A stretch of DNA of 50,760 nucleotides, taken from positions 1 through 50,760 of the forward strand of contig JAIORV010000073.1 in NCBI GenBank assembly GCA_021107945.1, given 5' to 3'. The notes under the pieces are model-generated. The model was not told where the DNA came from and did no database searches. It saw nothing but the letters and a program-made list of their open reading frames with translations. The translations under genes were made by a program, and so were the position numbers. Of the stretch, positions 7,905 to 17,116 are shown piece after piece. The stretch is from Vulcanimicrobiota bacterium. GTDB lineage: Bacteria > Vulcanimicrobiota > JAJTBE01. Each line of letters starts with the position of its first letter. Positions within the stretch are counted from its first letter, which is position 1.

Positions 7905-9446
7905 TCAACCGACTCTGTAATGGCATCCGCAACTCTTGCTTCTATTTATAGCTGACTCCACAATCAACAAAGCGACGGACACCATATTTTTAACCTCTAT
8001 CTTTCTGACGTTGCCAATGTCTTTTCTGATAACCAATTTGTATATATTATATAATTCATCTCTCGCAAAAATAAGGTCTTTATAATTCCTTTCTATTCCC
8101 ACTTTATCATTCATAATATTTTTTATTTTATTTTTAATACTTTCCCAATCAACAACATTGTTATCATTATTTTCATTAAATGACATCTTCTTCTTTTCCG
8201 TTATTCTCTTCTCAATAGCTTCATTTATACATTCCGCGGTTCTTCTGCTAAAAACCAGACTTTCCGGAAGGGAATTGCTGGCAAGCCTGTTTGCGCCGTG
8301 AACCCCTGCGTCGGCGCACTCACCGCAGGCGAAAAGATAATCAACATTAGTACTTCCAAAAAAGTTTGTTTTCATACCGCCTATCATATAGTGAGCTACG
8401 GGAACAACAGGGATCATATCCTTTGAAATATCGATTCCCGCCTCAAGACATATTCCGAATATGGAAGGAAACCTATTTTTTAGATAATGTCTGCTTTTAT
8501 GAGTTATATCCAGAAAAACATTTTGAGAATTTTCTTTCTTCATTTCATTGTATATCGCTCTTGATACAACATCCCTTGGGGCAAGATCCTTCATTTCATG
8601 ATATTTATACATAAATGTCTCGCCATCGCTATTCCTCAAAACAGCTCCTTCGCCCCTTACCGCTTCTGAAATTAAAAAAAACCTGCCGTACTTTTCTTTT
8701 ATTCTGTTACTATATAAAGCTGTGGGGTGAAATTGTACAAACTCCATATCTTCTATATCACATCCGCACCTGCGCGCCATAGCTACGCCGTCGCAAGTGG
8801 AAGATTCCGTATTTGTTGTATTTCTATAAATGTTTCCGCATCCCCCTGTCGCAACCACTACCGCCCTTGCATAAACAATAAAACAACTGTTCTCTTTCAT
8901 CGCCAGAACCCCATAACATCGACCCTGTGAGGTTAATATGTCTATCACCGGGGTGTTCTCGAAAAAAGTAACATTATCCAGACTTTGTACGGCATGCAAC
9001 AATCCCCTGTGAATATTCATACCGGTGGAATCGCCGCCGGAATAAATAATCCTCCTTCTTGAATGTCCTCCTTCCCCTGTGGAAAGTAACTCACCCTTTT
9101 CATCCATATCAAATTCAATTCCCAGATCAATCAGTTTTAATACATTCGACCTTGCCTCTTCAACAAATATTTTTACAGCGGATGGATTATTTTTCCGAGA
9201 TCCAGCCTCTAATGTATCATTAAAATGAATTGATGGCGAGTCCTCCTTGTTCAGGGAACAGGCAACCCCTCCCTGGGCAAGAGATGTATTATTGTCGGTC
9301 AGATTTCTCTTGCATAAAATTGCAATCCGATAATTACCATTAATATGAAGGGCGACATACAATCCTGCGATACCACTTCCAATTATAACCACATCATAAA
9401 CCTTGTTCTCAACCTTTTCACTATCAAAATTGACAATATATCTCAT
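7905..9446 (-). CDS. nadB: L-aspartate oxidase
   Basis: 513 residues. An FAD enzyme that oxidises L-aspartate to iminoaspartate for quinolinate synthesis. It begins with the dinucleotide-binding fold VVIIGSGIAGLYVALHI. The succinate-dehydrogenase-family substrate region follows: NTSLAQGGVACSLN, GGHSRRRIIYSGGDSTG and FVQFHPTALY. It ends the FAD domain with MIGGMKTN, CGECADAGVHGANRLASNSL. The C-terminal helical domain is present. It is the middle gene of the operon, 11 bases after nadA. A normal, complete member of the family. Confidence 0.96.
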   Translation of the reverse strand: MRYIVNFDSEKVENKVYDVVIIGSGIAGLYVALHINGNYRIAILCKRNLTDNNTSLAQGGVACSLNKEDSPSIHFNDTLEAGSRKNNPSAVKIFVEEARSNVLKLIDLGIEFDMDEKGELLSTGEGGHSRRRIIYSGGDSTGMNIHRGLLHAVQSLDNVTFFENTPVIDILTSQGRCYGVLAMKENSCFIVYARAVVVATGGCGNIYRNTTNTESSTCDGVAMARRCGCDIEDMEFVQFHPTALYSNRIKEKYGRFFLISEAVRGEGAVLRNSDGETFMYKYHEMKDLAPRDVVSRAIYNEMKKENSQNVFLDITHKSRHYLKNRFPSIFGICLEAGIDISKDMIPVVPVAHYMIGGMKTNFFGSTNVDYLFACGECADAGVHGANRLASNSLPESLVFSRRTAECINEAIEKRITEKKKMSFNENNDNNVVDWESIKNKIKNIMNDKVGIERNYKDLIFARDELYNIYKLVIRKDIGNVRKIEVKNMVSVALLIVESAINRSKSCGCHYRVG

Positions 9447-9457
9447 TCATTGCTCCC

Positions 9458-10369
9458 TTACTTGATCGCAAGCATTCGGTCAAGAGTTTTCACTGCTTTT
9501 ATTCGTATATCCTCTTTAACTTCTACTTTATATTGCATATTTTCAAGTGCTTTTAAAACATCTTCAAGCTTTGTTTTTTTCATATCTTCACAAATAAAAC
9601 TCTGAGAAAGCAAGTAGAATTCTTTTTCAGGATTATTCTTTTTTAATCCATGGAGTAGTCCCTTCTCAGTACCTATAAGCATTTTTTTCGCCTTACTTAC
9701 ACTTGCCCTTTTAAGAATCTGGGAAGTACTGCCTATGAAGTCGGACAATTCCAGGACTTCAGGGCTACATTCGGGATGAACCAGAATTTCTGCATCCGGA
9801 TGTTCCTGTCTTGCTTTCTCTATTTCTTCTCTTGTCGTATTATTGTGGGTTGCGCAAAACCCATTCCATAAAATAATTTCCTTCCCCGGGGCAAATTTTG
9901 AAGCATGACTTCCAAGATTTTTATCAGGAAGAAATAATATCATATCACTGTCTATTGAGTCTATAATCTTTACAGCATTTGAAGAAGTACAGCAAATATC
10001 GCTTATTGCTTTCACCTCCGCCGATGAATTAATATAACATACCGTTTCGGCATCCGGATACTTCTTCTTAAACTCCTTCAATTGCCTGACTGTAATCATA
10101 TCCGCCAGAGTGCATCCGGCGTCGGGAACCGGCAATAAAACGATTTTTTCCGGATTTAACATCTTTGCACTCTCCGCCATAAAACGCACTCCACAAAAAA
10201 CGATTACATCTTTGTCAACTTTACAGGCAATCCTTGCTAATTCAAGAGAATCTCCAACATAGTCGGCAATATCCTGAACCTCTTTAACCTGATAATTATG
10301 GGCCATTATGACCGCATTTCTTTTTATTCTTAGCTTTCTTATTTCTTGAACTGTTCTCTGATTATCCAT
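9458..10369 (-). CDS. nadA: quinolinate synthase, 4Fe-4S
   Basis: Condenses iminoaspartate with dihydroxyacetone phosphate to quinolinate. The start is placed at ATG 10369 because GAGGA lies just upstream (10375-10379 on this strand). An ATG at 10381 would add four residues but has no ribosome site. The family motifs AHNYQVKEVQDIADYVGDS and FCGVRFMAESAKML are present. The three cluster cysteines are visible in PDAGCTLAD, HPECSPEV and SFICEDMKK. A TATAAT (complement of 10391-10396) lies just upstream, giving a short leader, though no convincing -35 box accompanies it. First gene of nadABC. Confidence 0.95.
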   Translation of the reverse strand: MDNQRTVQEIRKLRIKRNAVIMAHNYQVKEVQDIADYVGDSLELARIACKVDKDVIVFCGVRFMAESAKMLNPEKIVLLPVPDAGCTLADMITVRQLKEFKKKYPDAETVCYINSSAEVKAISDICCTSSNAVKIIDSIDSDMILFLPDKNLGSHASKFAPGKEIILWNGFCATHNNTTREEIEKARQEHPDAEILVHPECSPEVLELSDFIGSTSQILKRASVSKAKKMLIGTEKGLLHGLKKNNPEKEFYLLSQSFICEDMKKTKLEDVLKALENMQYKVEVKEDIRIKAVKTLDRMLAIK

Positions 10370-10510
10370 ATTTATCCTCATTTTCTTTAAATTATATCTC
10401 TATTTACTCTTTAGTCGTTTCCAATTTTCGCCCTGATATTCTCCCCATTCAGATGAGTTTCCTTCCCTATCTTGAATTAAGCTGTTTATAGTTGTTGATG
10501 ACATTTTTTT

Positions 10511-10665
10511 CACCGCAAAGACCACAAAGGGGAACGGATTATGGAGAACGGAAATGTAGGAGGGACGTCCCCGTCCCGATTAACGGATAACGGAGATCGG
10601 ATGACGGATGTTTTTGACCATAAAAAATCTCTGCGACCTCCGCGTCCTCTGCGATGAATAGTTAT
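10511..10665. repeat. dispersed repeat element with inward GCAGAG modules
   Basis: The left part holds CACCGCAAAGACCACAAAGG. The middle has GTAGGAGGGACGTCCCCGTCC (10558 on) with the following ACGGATAACGG run. The right part is the opposite-strand module CTCTGCGACCTCCGCGTCC, ending in TGAATAGTTAT (10655-10665), the complement of the recurring end motif GTAAYTRTTCA. It fills most of the gap between nadA and the epimerase gene. The left flank TGATGACATTTTTTTTCACCG recurs at 50607-50627. Confidence 0.75.
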
Positions 10666-10742
10666 GCCGGGAAAATGGAGGAAAATAATGCCACCTTTAA
10701 GAATAACTAATATGAAGTAAAAAAAGGGAAGGGATGATACAT

Positions 10743-11678
10743 ATGAATATAGTTGTAACGGGAGCGGCCGGGTTTATCGGCTCAAATGTCGCCGATGCAT
10801 ACATCAAAGCAGGCCACAATGTCATAATAATTGACGATCTCAGCTCCGGGAACAGGGAAAATGTCAACAAAAAAGCGGAATTTCACCATCTGAACATTAA
10901 TGATCCGAAAGTTGAAGACATTTTCAAGAATAACAAAATTGATGTGGTCAACCACCACGCGGCCCAGATTGATGTGAGGAAATCCGTGGCGGATCCGGTA
11001 TTTGACGCCACGAGCAATGTCCTGGGGATAATAAGATTACTTGAATATTGCCGCAAATATGATGTACCCCGGTTTATTTTCTCGTCAACCGCAGGGGCAA
11101 TTTACGGTGAGCCGGAGTATATTCCCGCTGACGAGAAACACCCCATCAGACCGCTTGCGCCCTATGGAGTGAGCAAATTCTGCGGAGAGAGGTATATTCA
11201 GTATTACCACGATCTCTTTGATCAGGATTATGTAATTCTCCGTTATCCCAATGTTTATGGTCCCAGGCAGGACCCGCACGGCGAGGCAGGTGTAGTGGCA
11301 ATATTCTCCGGGCTCCTTCTCGAGGGAAAACAGCCTAAGATATTCGGCTCCGGAGAGGCTACACGGGATTACCTTTTTGTGGGAGAAATTGTCAGGGCAA
11401 ATCTCATAGTTCTTGATAAGGGGACAAACAAACTGATGAACCTTGGAACCGGGATCGAGACGTCCGTCAATGATCTGTTCGGGAAGATGAGAGATATAAT
11501 CGGTGCCGATGTGGAGGCCATTCATATGCCCGACCGTCCCGGCGAGGTACAGGGGATAAGCATTGACGCTTCGTTTGCCAAGAAAACAATAGGTTGGCAG
11601 ACTAAGATAACTCTTGAAGAGGGTCTTGCCAGGACGATTGACTTTTTCCGCGATAAAATGAAAGTGGAAGCGAAATAG
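10743..11678 (+). CDS. NAD-dependent nucleotide-sugar epimerase/dehydratase
   Basis: 311 residues from ATG 10743. A possible ATG at 10734 is only one base from the GGGAAGGG ribosome site (10726-10733), whereas 10743 is at proper distance. It is an extended short-chain dehydrogenase: the Rossmann loop is VTGAAGFIGSNV, the acidic NAD anchor is IIDDLSSG, and the catalytic Ser-Tyr-Lys set is in FSSTAGAIYG and YGVSKFCGERY. RYPNVYGPRQDPHGEAGVVAIF and later GSGEATRDYLFV bind the nucleotide sugar. This is closest to UDP-glucose 4-epimerase (GalE-like) proteins, but substrate cannot be told. It is monocistronic and convergent with the DUF4416 gene. Confidence 0.88.
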   Translation: MNIVVTGAAGFIGSNVADAYIKAGHNVIIIDDLSSGNRENVNKKAEFHHLNINDPKVEDIFKNNKIDVVNHHAAQIDVRKSVADPVFDATSNVLGIIRLLEYCRKYDVPRFIFSSTAGAIYGEPEYIPADEKHPIRPLAPYGVSKFCGERYIQYYHDLFDQDYVILRYPNVYGPRQDPHGEAGVVAIFSGLLLEGKQPKIFGSGEATRDYLFVGEIVRANLIVLDKGTNKLMNLGTGIETSVNDLFGKMRDIIGADVEAIHMPDRPGEVQGISIDASFAKKTIGWQTKITLEEGLARTIDFFRDKMKVEAK

Positions 11679-11719
11679 TTATTATACCGGCCAACATGGA
11701 GACAATCAGGGGGAAATTA

Positions 11720-12271
11720 TCAGTAACGGAATCCTTCTTCCTGAAGTTGTTCCATGTATTTTTCTCTGACGCGGGTAAAGAAATCCTTGTAGAAATCTGT
11801 TTTATAATCCGGGTATGTCCAACTCCAGCTATGGAATTTGCCTCCGGCCCGGTATAGTGTTACCTCCGCATATATCCCGTCCCGGATATAAATGCGGTGG
11901 CTGAAGTTTTTAGTTGTGGCAAGAACCACCTTGGGCAGGCTGACATACCCGGGATCCAGGTTTATCTTTCTAAAAAGCTTGTCGTTCTCAATGTTTCCAA
12001 ATTTTCTCTCAATTTCATTTGTAAATATTTTTACATCAGGTAAAATGACCGGATGCATTAATTTTTTCATTGAGACAAATTTTCTGAGAAGCTCCTTGCC
12101 CATTTCTTCTTCATAGTAATTTGTAAAATCAAACGGGATTGTTTTGGATATTATATCGAAGCCCCCATATTTTTTTTCAAGTATCCCGATTGCCTTTGAA
12201 AAATCTTCTTCATTTGTTGCAATCATGCCCGTGAAATATTTTACAGGATTAATTTTCCTGATTATGCCCAT
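11720..12271 (-). CDS. DUF4416 family protein
   Basis: 183 residues with GGGAGTG upstream of ATG 12271. Family features are PVKYFTGMIA at the start, then PFDFTNYYEEEMGKELLRKF, INLDPGYVSLPKVVLATTKNFSHRIYIRDGIYAEVTL, and WTYPDYKTDFY at the end (each at its expected place). DUF4416 proteins are widespread single-domain proteins of unknown function in anaerobic bacteria. No transmembrane or signal sequence is visible. It has no operon partner here. Confidence 0.85.
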   Translation of the reverse strand: MGIIRKINPVKYFTGMIATNEEDFSKAIGILEKKYGGFDIISKTIPFDFTNYYEEEMGKELLRKFVSMKKLMHPVILPDVKIFTNEIERKFGNIENDKLFRKINLDPGYVSLPKVVLATTKNFSHRIYIRDGIYAEVTLYRAGGKFHSWSWTYPDYKTDFYKDFFTRVREKYMEQLQEEGFRY

Positions 12272-12548
12272 TTTTAGATATCACTCCCATCCGGAAAGAA
12301 TAAAATTAGTTCGCACATTACTTCAGGGAACCGGTACACCATACCATGTCCGCCTTCACTGCAATATGCCACTTTTACAACTCAACTTCTATGGCATCTG
12401 TTATACCACTGTTACAATGGAATTTGGATCATGCTTGTTTTTGTTGTTCTATTCCGACGGAATATGCCCTCCCTGACTTAAAATCAAACATACGGAAAGC
12501 GCCATATTTGTCGGGTAGTAGAAAATGGGAAATGAAAAATGAGAAATC

Positions 12549-12606
12549 GGGGACAGCACTATGATAGTGAAAGATATCACAAATAATAGGTGTCTGTCCC
12601 TAATTT
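12549..12606. repeat. inverted repeat of the GGGACAG...CTGTCCC type
   Basis: GGGGACAG at 12549-12556 faces CTGTCCC at 12594-12600 across an inner partial palindrome (GATAGTGAAAGATATCAC), preceded by AATAGGTGT. This GGTGTCTGTCCC module is commonly seen as a dispersed repeat near REP-type (Y1) transposases, but no transposase is in this window. The remainder of 12272-12778 is AT-rich with a TTGACA at 12622 and a TATAAT at 12660 that are too far apart to be one promoter. Confidence 0.6.
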
Positions 12607-12778
12607 TAAGAGCGCGGAAAATTGACAGAAAAACATTCAAAAAACCGGGGTAAATGTGTTATAATAAGAAGTAACCAGGCAATTTTGTAGAATAAACTGG
12701 TAATTCCGGGTTATTGCTTATAGGTTATTGCTTATAAAAACATATGTGGTAACAATTGCTCAAAGGGGGTCGGATATT

Positions 12779-13267
12779 TTGAAAAGTCGTGTTCCAAGAA
12801 CTTACTCCGCTGAGCTCGGAGGGGGCAATATTCACGAATTAAGCTCCGGTTTTATGTTCTGGAGAAAATACTGGTACACAAACAATCTTATGGAAGATCT
12901 GTGTAGAAAGTTCCACAAAACCCAGAGGAGAAAAGAAGTCCCCACCCTTGAAAGAGCAGAATTTCATAAAGTTGCTGAATTCATATTCGAGGAAGCGAAT
13001 CATCAAACTGTTTTCGTAGGATTATCATCCAAAAGAATAGTGGAAAAACTGAAAATAGATTACAGGTATCTCAAGTTAATGTGTGAGAAGGATTTACTCC
13101 AGAGAGGATTCCATAAACCCAAGGAGTTGAAAAAATTCCTGAATTGGGAAATCAAGGGTATCGATGAAGTTGAAGTAATGTTCCCCACCCGGAGACTGGT
13201 GACTGTGTATTTCGTCAAAAAAGAAAGAAGTGGAGAATCAAGAGTTATCAGATCAGCCGATTTATAA
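12779..13267 (+). CDS. uncharacterised basic protein
   Basis: About 162 residues. A TTG start at 12779 is chosen because AAAGGGGG sits at proper distance upstream (12761-12769). The frame is open back to 12728 (179 residues) but has no better start. The protein is basic and probably helical in the middle (FHKVAEFIFEEANHQT, GLSSKRIVEKLKIDYRYLKLMCEKDLL), a pattern compatible with a DNA-binding winged helix though no family could be named. The C-terminus ends in strand-like RRLVTVYFVKKE. No signal or membrane segment. The separation from both neighbours suggests its own transcript. Confidence 0.6.
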   Translation: MKSRVPRTYSAELGGGNIHELSSGFMFWRKYWYTNNLMEDLCRKFHKTQRRKEVPTLERAEFHKVAEFIFEEANHQTVFVGLSSKRIVEKLKIDYRYLKLMCEKDLLQRGFHKPKELKKFLNWEIKGIDEVEVMFPTRRLVTVYFVKKERSGESRVIRSADL

Positions 13268-13354
13268 GAATATAGTTCAAGCCGACAGAATCAACAAATT
13301 TGGAGTTGTTATTTTTTTCTGTCATCGGACAATTATTTATCCAGGAGAAATATT

Positions 13355-14824
13355 ATGAGTAATGGAAAAATAAATCCCATTGCGCCCGACGCCAAAATAT
13401 ATGGGCAGGTGCAGCTCAAAAAGTCCGGACAGGATACCGCTTTACCCGATATATCGGATTCATTTTCGAAAAACAACGATTCAGATGATAACCTGGTTGA
13501 CATTAAAAAAGCTTCACAAGACCTTTTCAATCCCGGTGAGATACCCCTGCAGGATTTCAAGCCCATGATAAGCCCATATCGAACATGCTCCCCTGCCGTT
13601 TCCAGTGAAGGGACAATCTTCATTTCCGACAATAAAAAGAAATTTCAGGCGATTGACGGGAAAACGGGAGAGATACTCTGGAAAAAGCGATTCAAGGCAG
13701 GGGATCAATCATCGGTCCTTAGCCCCGATGAAAAGAATGTTTATGTAGCTGATAACGACGGGCGTGTTCATGCCCTGAACAGCAAAAACGGCAAGAAAGT
13801 CTGGGAATACAAACCCGCGTTCTTTTGCCATCCCACAACTCCCGTTACAAGCAAGGATGGAAAGACATTGATTGTCGGCGATTATAAGACAATCGCTTCT
13901 GTTGACGCTTCAACAGGCAAGCCCGACTGGGTTGTGGATTCGGAGGAAGCCCTTGGGAACAGCGTCACCATGGACAGCGACTTCTCGACGGTGCTTACTC
14001 CTGACGAGAATACAATTTACGCCGCCACAAGCAAGGATGTTAAAATATGGAGCATAGATGCAAAAACAGGTAAAACAAACTGGTTTAAAGAGACGGGATG
14101 GTTATGGGCATCGAATTTGGCCTCCCTGGCATCGGGAAAAAAAGGAGTCGTTTACGCGGCAAACGGATTGGGTGAGATAACGGCGCTGGACAGAAAAAGG
14201 GGGGAGAAGAAATGGTCGGTCAATATACCCGATTATGATGTATGCAGGGGGGATGTCAATCTTATTCCCGATCACGACGGGGAAAGACTGTACGCGGTTA
14301 TGCCCCGCGTTATGGATATGTCGGGTGATTACGCGAAGGTATATGCGCTTGACCCCGAAAACGGCGATGTTCAATGGGAATTTAAATATAGATGCAAAGG
14401 ATGGTCGGATCACGACCGGCCCAGATCGGCGACGTTGAGCAAGGACGGCGAGACATTACTTGTGGGGGATGACTTCGGAAAGCTCCATGCTATAGACACA
14501 CGAACCGGTAAGAACGATTGGACATACTTCGGGAACAGGGATTTCTTCACATATGGCCAGAAGTACAACGGCGACGAATCACAGGTTTATATAACGCAGG
14601 TCAGATACGACGGTGAAGGATTTGCAGGATTAAAAGAAAAGGAAGACCACGAAAGTCAGATTATCGCCATAAATGCAAAAACCGGCATGAAAATATCAGA
14701 CTTTGCCGTTGGGGGCAAGGATAAAGAAAAGCCCGCCGACGAATCCGATCTGCCCAGAATTGAGAAGAAAGAGAAAAGCGTGGTTATCGGCGGCGTGGAA
14801 TTACCGGTACGGGCGCAGGATTAA
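13355..14824 (+). CDS. cytoplasmic PQQ-like beta-propeller protein
   Basis: 489 residues. After a polar 70-residue head (with DISDSFSKNND) it consists of PQQ/WD-type propeller blades. Repeated patterns are DGKTGEILWKKRF, NSKNGKKVWEYKP, DASTGKPDWVV, DAKTGKTNWFKE, DPENGDVQWEFKY and DTRTGKNDWTYF, each preceded by an SPDEKNVYVAD-like strand. That gives seven to eight blades. There is no signal peptide, no PQQ-dehydrogenase active-site set and no fused enzyme domain. It is probably a protein-interaction or scaffold propeller rather than a quinoprotein enzyme. AGGAG lies just upstream of ATG 13355. Function unknown. Confidence 0.85.
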   Translation: MSNGKINPIAPDAKIYGQVQLKKSGQDTALPDISDSFSKNNDSDDNLVDIKKASQDLFNPGEIPLQDFKPMISPYRTCSPAVSSEGTIFISDNKKKFQAIDGKTGEILWKKRFKAGDQSSVLSPDEKNVYVADNDGRVHALNSKNGKKVWEYKPAFFCHPTTPVTSKDGKTLIVGDYKTIASVDASTGKPDWVVDSEEALGNSVTMDSDFSTVLTPDENTIYAATSKDVKIWSIDAKTGKTNWFKETGWLWASNLASLASGKKGVVYAANGLGEITALDRKRGEKKWSVNIPDYDVCRGDVNLIPDHDGERLYAVMPRVMDMSGDYAKVYALDPENGDVQWEFKYRCKGWSDHDRPRSATLSKDGETLLVGDDFGKLHAIDTRTGKNDWTYFGNRDFFTYGQKYNGDESQVYITQVRYDGEGFAGLKEKEDHESQIIAINAKTGMKISDFAVGGKDKEKPADESDLPRIEKKEKSVVIGGVELPVRAQD

Positions 14825-14960
14825 CAGGAAAAGAAAGCATGTAAATCCATAATCCCTGCCGGGGCACTCACCGCGCTTGCCCTTTCCACTTGCACGAAAA
14901 ACACCCCGGGATTTACCTTTATTTATATAGTAGTATTTTTAATGTTTTTGTTCATTTTTT

Positions 14961-15130
14961 GTAACTATTCAGCACCTTTTTACGGGGGATTTCTAAACCT
15001 TGATTTCACAACGTTTTAGGCTGGTCAGGAGACCAGCCTCTACCCAAATATCATGGAATTAATAATGATAAAAAGTGTAAACTTTACTTAAAACTCTGCG
15101 CCCTCTGCGAACTCTGCGGTGAATAATTAC
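14961..15130. repeat. MITE-like element with 11-bp terminal inverted repeats
   Basis: The left end is GTAACTATTCA (14961-14971). The right end (15120-15130) is the complement of GTAATTATTCA, a 10/11 match. Inside are the GGCTGGTCAGGAGACCAGCC palindrome (15020-15039), followed by TCTACCCAAAT, and an opposite-strand module ACTCTGCGCCCTCTGCG (15092 on). Both modules recur elsewhere in the window. At 170 bp with no coding capacity, it looks like a non-autonomous mobile element. It abuts the CoA-transferase stop. The flanking 14825-14960 has only a weak long-loop inverted repeat, GTAAATCC/GGATTTAC. Confidence 0.7.
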
Positions 15131-15140
15131 CATTTTTTTT

Positions 15141-16448
15141 TCAAATAAGATACATATTTTCCGCTTCCCTTGCCAGCCATTCTCTGAATTTTGGATGGGC
15201 GATGCCGATAATCGCATGTGCTCTTTCCCTTGTGGATTTACCCTTAAGGTTTACCACTCCGTATTCAGTGGCGAGGTAATGCGTATCCGCTCTTGGTGTT
15301 GTTACAACCGCGCCTTCTTTCATGCGCGGAACAACACGGGAGACCTCTCCTCTTTTTGCCGTGGAATAAAAGGCATGGATCGATTTCCCTCCTTTGGAAT
15401 CAAATGCTCCTCTTACAAAATCAAGCTGTCCCCCGGTGCCGCTGAATGTCGTTCCACCCAGGAACTCCGCGTTGACCTGGCCTGTCAGATCAACCTCGAT
15501 AATGGAATTGACGGCAATCATATTATCATTTTGCGCTATAATACCGGGAGCGCAGACATATGAAGCGGGATAACTCTCGATACTTGGATTATCGTTCATG
15601 AATTCATACATAGCTTTCGTACCCGATGCCGTTGTAAAAACATGTTTCATTGGATTCAGGTTCTTTTTCCGCCCCGTAATGACACCTTTTTTAATCAGGT
15701 CTATCATCCCCTCGGTAAGAAGCTCCGAATGAACTCCCATGTCCTTGTGACCCGACAGGGAGCATGCGACGACGTTGGGAAGTCCGCCAATACCCAATTG
15801 TAATGTCGCCCCGTCGGGAATCATGTCCGCTATGTAATTGCCTATAACCTCATCTTCCGGCCTGGTAGCTGGAATCTTCAACTCCAGGATTGGAACATGA
15901 TTTTCCACTATCGCATCAACCTCGGATATATGGAGTAAGGAATCGCCGAAAACCCTGGGCATGTTTTCATTCACTTCAACTATAAGCGTCTTGCTCTGCC
16001 GTGCCGCCGTGGAAGTAAGGTCGTTTGCGGTTCCGAATGTGAAAAAGCCATACCTGTCCATAGGAGATACGGTTGTAACACATACGTCGATATCCATAAA
16101 CTCCCTGCACATTCTCGGAACCTGGTGCAAATATGACGGAACGAAATAATTGAGTCCCGTCCTGATCAGTCCTCTCTCCTGTCCTCCCACGAACCAGGAG
16201 TTGCCTTCAATCCTGTCCGCGAGGGCAGGATCCAGTACGGTCTTCATTGCATGTTCCAGGGGCAGAAAATTATACACCTTTATATTCTCCAGGTTTCCCT
16301 GCCTTGCCCTGTCTGCTATTGCGGCAAGAAGCGCCGGTGGTTGCGCTACACTCATGCCATATACAATAACATCGCCTTTCTTGATACATTCCACCGCTTT
16401 TTGTGGGGTGGTTAACTTTTTGTTGTATTCTTCCGTATAATGACCCAT
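15141..16448 (-). CDS. acetyl-CoA hydrolase/CoA-transferase family protein
   Basis: 435 residues behind a strong AAAGGAGGGC site. Family I-like CoA-transferase of the 4-hydroxybutyrate/butyryl-CoA:acetate group. The N-domain begins KGDVIVYGMSVAQPPALL. The C-domain has LQLGIGGLPNVV, then the catalytic glutamate in NSIIEVDLTGQVNAE, the oxyanion and CoA loop FSGTGGQLDFVRGA, and the conserved tail ATEYGVVNLKGKSTRERA. The enzyme would swap CoA between short carboxylates, linking acid production or use to acyl-CoA pools. The exact substrate pair cannot be read from the sequence. No partner genes adjoin it. Confidence 0.88.
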   Translation of the reverse strand: MGHYTEEYNKKLTTPQKAVECIKKGDVIVYGMSVAQPPALLAAIADRARQGNLENIKVYNFLPLEHAMKTVLDPALADRIEGNSWFVGGQERGLIRTGLNYFVPSYLHQVPRMCREFMDIDVCVTTVSPMDRYGFFTFGTANDLTSTAARQSKTLIVEVNENMPRVFGDSLLHISEVDAIVENHVPILELKIPATRPEDEVIGNYIADMIPDGATLQLGIGGLPNVVACSLSGHKDMGVHSELLTEGMIDLIKKGVITGRKKNLNPMKHVFTTASGTKAMYEFMNDNPSIESYPASYVCAPGIIAQNDNMIAVNSIIEVDLTGQVNAEFLGGTTFSGTGGQLDFVRGAFDSKGGKSIHAFYSTAKRGEVSRVVPRMKEGAVVTTPRADTHYLATEYGVVNLKGKSTRERAHAIIGIAHPKFREWLAREAENMYLI

Positions 16449-16539
16449 GTTGCCCTCCTTTATAAGATGTGAATTTTACATGAGATCCCCCCGGTTTAAT
16501 GTTAAGCTTGCAATAATTATTATATAGTATCTATATTTG

Positions 16540-16654
16540 TTATGTATTCAGACCCATCCTGTAGGAGGGATTTCCCAACCCCGATTTCAGGCCGTTTCCA
16601 GGTTGGTCAGGAGACCGGCCTCTACCCAAACAGTGGGGTGGTCTGAATAATTAC
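16540..16654. repeat. MITE-like element with terminal inverted repeats
   Basis: The left end TTATGTATTCAGACC (16540-16554) is matched by the complement of 16640-16654 (GTAATTATTCAGACC), with the ten inner bases identical. The interior carries GTAGGAGGGATTTCCCAACC followed by CCCGATTTC, and a GGTTGGTCAGGAGACCGGCC palindrome. Close copies occur at 43845-43945 and in part at 14961-15130 and 35938-35992. The rest of 16449-17116 is AT-rich, with no supportable gene. Confidence 0.72.
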
Positions 16655-16985
16655 TATATTTGTCATTAATTCATTTTATTAATACATCAAACCGGTTATC
16701 GATTCCTGCTGATAGGGATTGTTATTATTTCTGTATTTATTCAGGCCTATGAATAGTCTGAAAAACTTTACTTCCGGGAAGGAATATTGACGCAAGTTAT
16801 TTAACATAGTAAAGTAAGTTTTATGATACTCAATGATAGATATTATAGAATATAGAATATTTAAAATTATCAATTTTCATTTATTTGCTATTTTGTTTTT
16901 TTGGCAATAATAATACTTGTATAAAGTATTTTTTTAATTCATATGTAAATGAATAGCCATGACGGAAAACCAGATATTTTGCATG

Positions 16986-17017
16986 TGTTCAGTCCCCCTT
17001 GCTGCCCGGACTGAACA
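16986..17017. repeat. perfect 10-bp inverted repeat, TGTTCAGTCC
   Basis: TGTTCAGTCC (16986-16995) and GGACTGAACA (17008-17017) close a 12-base loop. The arm resembles the end motif of the dispersed elements (ATTCAG...). There is no T-run after it. It may be a minimal element or a regulatory hairpin in the leader of the sensor kinase gene about 100 bases downstream. Confidence 0.6.
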
Positions 17018-17116
17018 TATACTATATAATTATGGCAAACTAGTCGATACAAACATTAGAAATACTTATGATAAATACATGTAAAACCAAAATAATTGAT
17101 CGGGAAAGTTATTGGA

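Noticed and set aside
16679-16873. 64-residue Ile/Tyr-rich minus-strand frame
   Set aside because: AT-rich sequence with no ribosome site or recognisable motif; probably chance.
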